Below, piece after piece: positions 55,900 through 64,000 of a stretch of 64,000 nt of DNA. Each line of letters starts with the position of its first letter. Position 1 is the stretch's first letter. The notes beneath the pieces were generated by a model. The model was not told where the DNA came from. It ran no database searches and worked only from the letters and a program-made list of their open reading frames with translations. Both the position numbers and the translations under genes were made by a program. The DNA is from Ramazzottius varieornatus (lineage: Eukaryota; Tardigrada; Eutardigrada; Parachela; Ramazzottiidae), in the NCBI GenBank assembly GCA_001949185.1, contig BDGG01000001.1:3241324-3305323 (forward strand), written 5' to 3'.

Positions 55900-57352
55900 C
55901 TATCGTACAGCATCAGAGTACCGGTCCGGGGCCTGCGCTACCACAATCCAAAAGCCGCCGCCGTCGTCGAGTTCTGCCTTAACAAGAACACCGTTTCCAC
56001 AGCGTTTGCAGGGACCTCAATTAACTCCCTGAACGTAGAGCTTTGTATCTATCTTTTTCCTAACGACAACAGCATCGCATAGCCATTTGAAATTTGGAGT
56101 TAACCATTCGTTGTTTACCAGCGATTACAAATCGAATATGGTCCATACCTGAATGCGCCCATCCTGCCTTGTCGCCGAACTTCTTTCGATAGAAGTCCCC
56201 TATCGTATCGTAGACGGCAGGTGTGACTGATTTCATACCCCGTAACGCAGGCATGTAGTGTTCGCTGGTCAAGGCGAAGACGTGAGTGTCCACAGGTACT
56301 GCGCCGGAGTGTCCCAGTGACATTAGGCAGATGCAGTCGGCTACTTTGGCACCTATTCCAGGTAACTGCATCAGAAGGGACTTTGCCGTGGGATAATCGG
56401 CCTTCTGTACCTGGTCCATCCACTCCGAATTCCTGCAAGATCAAGAAAACCATTACCAGTCGATTTCAAAGTTGAGAATTCAGACTCACTGTAGTATGAA
56501 CTGTGCGGACTTCTGGACGAAGGCAGCTCGGTATCCAAAGCCCAGTTTTCTCAGCTCGACTTCGCTACTCTCTTCAGCCAGCTTCGAGACTTCGGGGAAG
56601 CACGAGTACACCATGCCGTCAAGTACACAAAGTGGCCTTCCGAACTTGGAGCACATCTTCCCAACCATCTGCTGGATCCGGGTGACGTTGTTGTTGCTTG
56701 AGCAAAGGAAGGAGAACAGGTTCTCGATGAAGTCTTGGTTGAGCACCCTTATTCCTGGGTAAGAGGCGGCAACGGTTTTGAAGCGTTCATCCAGTCTCGA
56801 CCATTTCTTGTAGCAGTCTACGAGCGAGTCATTCAGACCGAAATACTTTCTAAATATGGAGGAATAGAGGGTCTTTCTGGCTATCGTTGCTTTGTGAGGA
56901 TTCTGTAAGAAAAGTCCCTCGTCATGTCGTAGCAGCCGCAAGGGCAATCCTTAGCGTTTCAGAAAAACGAATACGATCTAAAGCTGAACTTTCACTCACA
57001 TTTTCCATGCTCTTTTTCTTGAGCTGGCCAGCGTCCAGAAGTGACTGAATGATTTCTTCGTCTTTCTCGGGCGAAGGTAATGGAAGAATTTCGCATTCGA
57101 TGGAGACGTCCGTCTGCTTCAACCTCCATACGTTTTCTTGTATAACGCCGATCCAATGTCCTGTTGTCGTCTTGTTCCACCTAGAAATAATCTGCGCGTT
57201 AGTTGTTGATCAGCGACGACAAAGCATGATGTTTCACACGATCGATCTTACCTGAAAGTTTGTCCTCCAGCTAAGACATAGTCCAATTTGACCTCTTCCG
57301 GTCGAGTAGCAATGGTCAGCAACGTTCCACCAGCATAAACGTCCAAGGCCAT
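55900..57352 (-). CDS. OGG1: 8-oxoguanine DNA glycosylase/AP lyase
   Basis: Base-excision repair enzyme that removes 8-oxoguanine opposite C, acting in nucleus and/or mitochondrion. Exons 57352-57252, 57180-57000, 56902-56490 and 56432-56149 join in phase. The start MALDVYAGGTLL at 57352 sits in an AAAGATGG context. The N-terminal domain has YVLAGGQTFRWNKTTTGHW, parallel to human LVLPSGQSFRWREQ. The core has GIRVLNQDFIENLFSFLCSS-NNN, LRKLGFGYRA, and the helix-hairpin-helix LPGIGAKVADCICLM with the catalytic Lys (human Lys249). The catalytic Asp is in VPVDTHVF (human Asp268). The end AGWAHS matches human AGWAQA. The last part is unsure. Reading on without splicing stops at 56060. A GTATGG donor after 56149 and an acceptor at 56015 fit in phase and add a 38-residue tail with CKRC, ending at 55900. 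Head-to-head with CCT4. Confidence 0.9.
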
Positions 57353-58027
57353 CTTTAAAGCACACAACCCTCAGGCTGAACGCTTGTGCGCAAACGCTTA
57401 GACCGAAACTGTGGGTCACGAGAGCCAGGTATTTTAGGGAGACGAATCTTGATCCGAGTTTGCTATGCAGACGAGGACGACATCGACATGTAGTGGGCAC
57501 CAGAGCTGCGTTGTTCTTGGGATACGGCGTAGACGCAAGATCTCATTAACCCTGGCTATCGGGATAGGTTGGAACTGGACGCCAAGATCTGGAAGCAGAT
57601 TCTCGAATGTGGATGGCTACAAATGGGAAACTGGAAGTTGTGGAGTGACTCTGGACCAGTTAACTTAACGCGATGAGTGATGACTCATGGTCCAGTCATG
57701 GATAACAGTGAAGGCTTAACACAAATAAAAAACATATGACGTCGTTGTTGCGTAATCTTGTCCCACTAGAACGTAGAAACTGTCAATCAAGGGTATGGCC
57801 ACGTGACAAGTGCGAAAGGATGATCAAGCAGAGCCGCAATTTCGTGATGATATTGTGACGTCAACCAGCGTTTTGTCTCTTGCGGCTTGCCGTTCTGCAT
57901 TTCGCTCATCACAAATCTGGCATCTTCTCACCAAGAACTTTTCTCTGCTCTTCTGGCTCTTCTTCTACGGTTCTACCTGTTCCTGGACGTTGATTTATCT
58001 TATTCAGTGTATCTTCGTGAGTTTAGC
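57353..58027. promoter_or_regulatory. Head-to-head promoter region, OGG1 / CCT4
   Basis: 675 bp lie between the two start codons. CRE-like words ATATGACGTCG (near 57736) and TGTGACGTCA (near 57857) lie in it. Short plus-strand frames overlapping the CCT4 start are out of frame and are not called. Confidence 0.4.
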
Positions 58028-60591
58028 ATGGCAGCGGTAATGAAACCTCAAACATACGCCTCAGTGGCATCCACCAAGACTGCGTATAAGGACAAGCAGA
58101 AGCCGACGGATATCCGACTGTCCAACATCCAGGCTGGAAAGAGTAAGTCGTCTTGACTCGGTAAGAGTATGAGTCAAAGATCAATGTAAGTCTCTTATAG
58201 GTGTTGCTGATGCCATCCGAACCAGTCTGGGACCTCGGGGTATGGACAAGATGATCCAGCAGGGTAAAGGCTCGGTGACGATCACTAACGATGGCGCTAC
58301 CATCTTGAAACAGATGAAAGTGCTCCATCCCGCAGCCCAAATGGTACGTGGAAGTTACACTAGAGGCCGTCATGTGTTTGCGACTATGGAGAAATAGTTT
58401 AAGAAGAAGAGCTTTCTGATCATTATCTGTTCTTTGTAGTTGGTGGAGCTGTCCCAAGCGCAGGATGTTCAAGCCGGTGACGGAACAACATCGGTTGTTG
58501 TTGTGGCTGGATCGCTGCTGGAGGCAGCTGCAAAACTTCTGGGTCGAGGTAGGGGACAGAGAATATGCAGAATATGTGAGCGCACTGTGAGGCTTCATGG
58601 TTCTGTTATAGGACTGCATCCGACTGTCATCTCGGAAGCGTTCCAGCACGCTGCCGAAGTTAGCGTTAATATCTTGAAGAACATGTCGCAGGCGGTCGAT
58701 CTGAAGGATCGCGCGCAGTTAATCAAGATTGCCAAGACGTCCTTGAACTCAAAGGTGCCGTGCATAAATTTAGGACTATTGAAATATCGTGAGGACTAAC
58801 GAGTGTGGAGATTATAATTATTCACTTCCGGGGTATTAGGTTGTTTCCCAATATTCCGATCAGCTCGCACCCATTGCCGTTGATGCCGTCCTGAAAGTTG
58901 TCGATCCCTCGCAGCCGACGGTTGTAGATCTGAAGGACATTAAAATCATCCAGACTCTAGGGTGAGCCTACAGTAAGATCCCTGTCGATTTCATCCCGAT
59001 CACATTTAGTGGTCGATACAGAGGTTGACATGACTTCCGGCGGACAACTTCCGATGTGAATATGAACTGTAACTATAATGCTACCCCTTACAGTGCTACT
59101 GTGGACGAAAGTGAGCTGGTCGAAGGTATGGTGCTGACGCAGAAAACACAGGGACCACCAGATGCTCCACGTCGAGTTGAGAAGGCCAAGATTGGACTCA
59201 TCCAGTTTTGCTTGTCACCACCTAAGACTGATGTGAGCCATGATCTTTGGACTGTGGTTCCGCTTAGCATTCGCTCTTACCGTTTTCCTCTTTCGCTAGA
59301 TGGAAAATCAAGTCATCGTTTCCGACTACACTCAAATGGACCGAATCCTGCGAGAGGAACGGGCCTATCTGCTGAATATCGTCAAGCAAATCAAGAAAGC
59401 CAACTGCAACGTACTTCTCATCCAGAAGAGTATCCTGCGGTGAGTATGCCTGATTTTAGAATGACTGTCAAATGACGACACTGTTTCTCCCAAAGCTAGA
59501 ACTTTTTTTTTGATCCAGGGACGCTGTGAGCGACATGGCTTTGCATTACCTGGCTAAGATGAAGATCATGGTTGTTAAAGACATCGAGCGAGAGGACATC
59601 GAGTTTATCTCAAAGGTAAGTTTACAGCAGGCAGGGTTTCTCCCAGCGCATTTTTTCGTCGTTGATTACATAAAGCGGCATAAAGCACATCATACTTTCT
59701 TCCCAATGCAGAGCCTCGGACTTCGACCAATTGCCAGCCTTGACCACTTCCTGCCTGAGCATCTCGCGTCGGCCGATATGGTCGAGCAGATCGATTCTGG
59801 CACCACCAAACTCGTCAAAGTAAGCAATCTTCCCTAACCGGAATCGAGCTTTGTTGAACAGTAAATGATTCGACCTCTTTCGCAGATTTCCGGCATCCAG
59901 AAGAAGGGTCGCACAGTGTCGGTCATCGTGCGAGGGTCCAACAAGCTAGTTATCGAAGAAGCCGAACGATCCCTCCATGACGCCCTGTGTGTCATCCGCT
60001 GTCTCGTCCGCGAAAGGTTTGTTCCGACTTCCGGAAAGAAACTTGATATACCCATTTTTGCATACCAAGGGAGCTCACATTAGTCACGTGGGGTCGTTTC
60101 GAACAGATTGCTGTTCGGACCTGGGTTTGTACTGAAGGGTGTTTATCGTAGGCATTTGATCGTCGGAGGCGGCGCGCCGGAGATTGAGCTCTCGCTACGA
60201 CTGGCTGAGTACTCGCGAACGTTGGAAGGCGCACAAGCTGTTTGTGTCCGAATGTTCGGAGAAGCCTTGGAAGTCATCCCGAGTACCCTGGCGGAGAACG
60301 CCGGCTTGAACCCTATCGAGACGGTGACGGAACTCCGAAATCGACATGCAGCCGGTGATATCCAGTCTGGTATCAACGTCAAGAAGGGCGCGGTCTCCAA
60401 CATTTACGAAGAGAATGTGGTCCAGCCTCTGCTCGTCACCACAAGCTGCATTCAGCTCGCATCGGAAACTGTACGGAGCATCCTCAAGATCGATGATATC
60501 GTAGGTCTTTTTCGCCTTTCTGCTTAATTGAAAAGATGCTGTTTAACTAAAATGCTGTTTTCTCTCTTTCCAGGTGAATGGTAGACAGTAG
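58028..60591 (+). CDS. CCT4: T-complex protein 1 subunit delta (CCT4)
   Basis: ATP-dependent subunit of the cytosolic TRiC/CCT chaperonin that folds actin and tubulin. Twelve exons in exact phase: 58028-58142, 58201-58343, 58440-58548, 58612-58754, 58840-58961, 59094-59232, 59300-59439, 59519-59615, 59712-59819, 59886-60016, 60152-60500, 60574-60591 (537 aa, against 539 in human). Nucleotide-binding motifs are visible: [32 protein letters not shown] and [10 protein letters not shown]. Delta-specific stretches include [50 protein letters not shown] and [13 protein letters not shown]. The last exon encodes only VNGRQ. The donor after 60016 is GTTTGT, a weak type also inferred in the Treslin-like and cyclase genes. 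Confidence 0.97.
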
Positions 60592-61099
60592 ACATTGCAT
60601 TCGGGTTTTTTTTACTGTTTCGTATCCTAGTGGAATAGTTCTAACTTTATTTAGTACTCAGTAAGTCAATTTAGTCGTTTACTGTATGACTGTATGTAAG
60701 TCAGTTCCCTTGAAACGCGACTGCTAGCGTGACTAGACTCTAGACTCTAGTGGACCTTCTGCATTTTTCTTGGTCCAGCGAAGCCTTCGTAGCAAGGAGT
60801 AACGTCGAAGACCCCGCTAGTAGCACTAAGTCTTGTCTACTCATAAGAAAGTGTCTGGACAAAAGTCACAGAAAAACCCGGGACGCGTACCCCGCCACGC
60901 CGTGATACTTGGAATAAGGTGGAAAACGATGAACTATTGTCGAACGCAGCCTCGATAGCCACGACGTCCACAAACAGGTTGTCCGAGTGATCACATAGGA
61001 ATGTGATCTGGAATGAGCGACAAAGAACAAACAATATAGGTTTCGGAAATCGCCAGAAATGGACATTATCAAAGCGGCTAACCGTAAACTAAAAATCTC
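60592..61099. other. Convergent spacer, CCT4 / BLOC1S4
   Basis: 508 bp of 3' flanking DNA for both genes. It contains a short CTAGACTCTAGACTCTAG repeat near 60738-60753. No AATAAA is obvious for CCT4. Minus frames at 60837-61072 look like chance. Confidence 0.4.
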
Positions 61100-62023
61100 T
61101 TAATGATCTCGTCTGCTTTTCGAAGAACCTTCCTGAGCTTCTTCTCTTATGACTGTTGAAGCAGGAGCGCAATCGTTTGCAACGGAAAGATAGCGGTCCG
61201 CGACGAAGACATCTGGCTCGTAGAATTTCAAAACGGACCAGTCGCGCTGGTCGGACCGGCTCCGCGGAAGAGCAAAAGGGGAAAGATTCCGGAGGAAACC
61301 TTTTACGGTGACTGCAGTGCTCGGTAACAACTCTGTTTCCGCCTGGGCTACAGCTTTCTCCATCTCGTCCGCGAGGAACTGCGCTTGATCAACAATCTCC
61401 TACACACCAACAGCTGCCATGTAATATTTCCAGTGTTTTCCGTCAATCGAGTGATGACTCGTTACTCTTGTGACCATCGTCATTTACCTCTAGTCGGTCG
61501 ATTTTGCCATACATGCTGGAAATTTGCTGGACTGCGAGGAAGGTTTCGGGAAGAGCAGTGTTTAACAGAACCGAAGTACTATTCCGCGTTACTTCGAGAA
61601 TTTCATAGTATTCTGCCAGCATATCCAGCATCTCGTCCGCCATGCTTTCCATCTGATCCAGCTAAAAACAAACTTCATCCACTTATGCATACCAGAATCT
61701 GTGGCGACTGCGCAAAGTTTGCTAAATGACTTACGATGAGGAACTATGCTAGTGTGGCGTATACCTACCTGTTGAGTTAGTCCGAGATCGGCACGTTCCG
61801 CGTGCGAACTGCTAGTCGTGGGAGCCACAATACCGTTATACAAGCCAACTACCTCCTTGGTCAACCTATCGAGAAGGCTTGGCATCTTCTTGGGAGCTGC
61901 TTCGTGAAATTCGCGACGATGAGCAATGTTGACAGAGGGATAATCGTGGCTGACGGGTATTTCGATATCACTTGAGTCATCCTCCTCCTCTCTGGCCGAG
62001 CCGCCATTCAATATCCTCAACAT
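61100..62023 (-). CDS. BLOC1S4: BLOC-1 subunit 4 (cappuccino) homologue
   Basis: Subunit of BLOC-1, a cytosolic coiled-coil complex needed to sort cargo to lysosome-related organelles. Three exons (62023-61769, 61661-61488, 61399-61100), all phase 0, give 242 aa. After an acidic N-terminus (REEEDDSSDIEIP), a long helix spans about 85-175: LDQMESMADEMLDMLAEYYE, VTRNSTSVLL, SSMYGKIDRLE, VDQAQFLADEMEKAVAQAE. This follows the BLOC1S4 pattern VR.D...LL...P, then Y.KIDRLE, then METQV..AE. The following KGFLRNLSPFALP parallels the conserved basic/P.F end. A non-conserved tail of about 55 residues extends beyond it. The family is small and divergent, hence moderate confidence. Confidence 0.7.
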
Positions 62024-63292
62024 GTCCCTTCGCTAGCTCCACCTTCAAAGCGAAACACAAACCGTAGGATCACTGCAATGTACGAACGTAAGATCTGCTT
62101 TCTTGAAGAAGCGCGGAATCATGAAATAGGAATGAACGAGCTAACTGAACTGCACTTTGATGTCGATTGATTCGACGGAAGTTGATTGCTGCGAGTTGAA
62201 GAGTAATCCACCACACGACGTTACCAACTTGACATCACTGGATAACATATGACAGATACGCGTGTACTGTCCAATAGGGGAGCAGCATGTTGTGTGACCC
62301 TCCTTCCACTGAATGGCATATTTTTCGCGGCTATATCCGTGTTCGTATGAAAGGTCTGCAGTTCATTGCGATAATCCATTCATCTTAAAATACTGCGTCA
62401 GTCTAAAAACTTCGTCTTCCAGCAGTGTTCTTTTCCCCATAAAAAGATCACACCCGTGTGTCTCCAGATTTTTTCCTATCGTGCTGATATCCATAGCGGT
62501 GAACTGGGCGACTTGGGACCTCGGTAATCTGAAATTTGACCGGCGGTCTCGATTATCGACGACGTCCTAAATTGTCCAGCTGTTGAACCCCAAGTTTCGG
62601 GGAAGCATTACAATGAGGAAATCCTGATGTACCATTTTCTGATCATGGATTGCTGTCTGGACATTGTATGGACGATGGACAAACTTCGATGCCAATCGTG
62701 TTGATTCAGGTAAGAATATTTCAGCGAGTCCAGCGGATGCGTGCGATGTTAGCCAACAGCCCGCACGTTCCAGCCATCTTATCAATGAATGAAAATCAAT
62801 GAAATATCGTTCTGTCTAGCAGTCGATGTATCGTTCTTGTCGTGTACGCCGGGTCTTCGTGACGGATTATAATCTCCTCAGAATGTAGAGGCGTTTCCTT
62901 ATTGTAAGCTTTCGTTAAATTGACATGACGCAAGAAAATTAATTGTCACGAAGAGTGCTTTCTGTATCTGGCAGACAGTTCCCACGGGCCACGCCCTGTT
63001 AAACCCTGGGTCTTCCAGTAAGTCCCGGTAATCCGGTTAATTTATCAGTTCAGTTTAAACTGATTTCGTTTAAGCAGGAATGTTGGTAGACTCTTTTAAG
63101 GGATTTGCAAATATCGAAAAAAATTCGGTGGGGCACGTTATCCTCTGTGATTTAGAAGAAATAGTACATTAGGGGAAAATGTCATTAGGACTCTAGGTAG
63201 GGCACCCGAAAATTCATTGACCTGCAACACGAGCGCGCACCGTAGAAAGCCATTGACGGCAACACGCAAGCCGTTACCTGGATTTTTTGCGT
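62024..63292. other. Intergenic DNA
   Basis: About 1.3 kb. Short frames at 62313-62785 on both strands carry no recognisable domain. No repeats of the families above were seen. Confidence 0.4.
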
Positions 63293-64000
63293 ATGAAGAA
63301 AACCGGTTCGATGGTCAATATTTTTGATCGCGATGCAGAAATGCACGAAGCGAGGAAGTTTGCTCTTGGTGGAAAGTTGAGTAGATCGGTGAGTGAAGTT
63401 GGTTCGGCATGAACAACGATGCGGGCTAGTTTTAATGGTCTGTTTGCGTGACGCTCGTTTGGCTGCTGCTTCCCTGCGAGCTCTGACGAAAGTCGAAACT
63501 GATGTCGGGCAAATCGCCGGATCAGCGAATGCTTCCGTCAGCTATGCACTGCCATAAATATAATACCCGGCCCTAAATTTGCCAGGAAGAATTCTCCTGC
63601 AAAGCATGACACCACGTCACGGAGGGCAAATTTAATAAGGCTAACGGTCTGGGCTTTCGACGGCGACGTCAGGCGGTTATTTTTACGACTCTGAATTTAC
63701 AACGACAGCTTATTGTGAAAGCAACCGGCTCACTAATCATAATTTCTAACCGCACCTTTCACGCTGACTAATTCGCGGTGATATTTGTTTATTTTGCGTC
63801 CATTGTGACTTTGTGAACACCATTGACAGACGGTGAATATATTATTGAGCCCAATGCATGCAGGCACTAAATGAAAATCTCGACATTCCAAACGCTGCCC
63901 GGGCAGTTGGAGTTAACCTCCTGAAAAGAGATGGCCGAATGGTCAAACTCGAGTACAAACACCCACTAATATTCAGTCACTCTATTATGACGACTAAATA
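63293..64000 (+). CDS. Possible first two exons of an unidentified gene, cut by window end
   Basis: An ATG at 63293 opens a 32-codon stretch (MKKTGSMVNIFDRDAEMHEA, then RKFALGGKLSRS) that ends at a strong donor, TCG/GTGAGT (63388/63389). A phase-0 acceptor ATGCATGCAG at 63863 leads into a frame open to the window end. It begins ALNENLDIPNAARAVGVNLL and contains KRDGRMVKLEYKHP, a helix-turn-helix-like pattern. The pieces join in frame, but I recognise no family. Confidence 0.35.

Overview
The window is animal nuclear DNA, most likely from a small-genome ecdysozoan. Genes are split into many short exons. Introns are mostly 55-90 nt with GT-AG ends, about one gene occurs per 4-5 kb on both strands, and the gene set is metazoan (GABA-B receptor, receptor guanylyl cyclase, POU class 2 factor, ASK kinase, KLF15). 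Compactness, moderate GC and short introns would suit a tardigrade, but that is inference. There are no bacterial-style operons.

Layout. 1-1052 (-): 5' end of a Na-K-Cl cotransporter. 2305-4420 (-): a short Treslin/Sld3-like replication protein, head-to-head with LLPH (4866-5484, +). After a 5 kb gene-poor stretch comes a POU class 2 gene (10526-12921, +). A complete 21-exon receptor guanylyl cyclase lies at 15462-22278 (+), tail-to-tail with an ASK-type MAP3K (22724-27361, -). That kinase is head-to-head with CCDC97 (27670-28620, +). A PH+PTB adaptor (29979-31786, +) converges on GABBR1 (32470-37050, -). An ADAMTS-like metalloprotease (37915-41092, -) and an RGS protein (43953-47984, -) follow. 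Then come a second gene-poor stretch, KLF15 (53608-54622, +), OGG1 (about 55900-57352, -) head-to-head with CCT4 (58028-60591, +), and BLOC1S4 (61100-62023, -). Two possible exons of an unknown gene lie at the right edge. Most multi-exon models were joined by checking splice phase, and the sums are exact multiples of three.

The most unusual signal is a family of short foldback (hairpin) elements, about 70-135 bp, built around arms resembling CAAGTGGCGCACGTT / AACGTGCGCCACTTG. I find 11 copies. Every one lies inside an intron (Treslin, POU, guanylyl cyclase, ASK x2, PH/PTB adaptor x2, RGS x3, KLF15), and none lies in the roughly 23 kb of intergenic DNA. Several copies carry base changes mirrored in both arms. 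Two TA-flanked inverted-repeat elements (Tc1/mariner-type MITEs) and another inverted-repeat element are also present. GABBR1 appears to use two GC-AG introns.

Functionally the genes are unrelated neighbours (transport, replication, signalling, repair, folding, endolysosomal biogenesis). The only evident structural relations are shared head-to-head promoters and convergent 3' ends.
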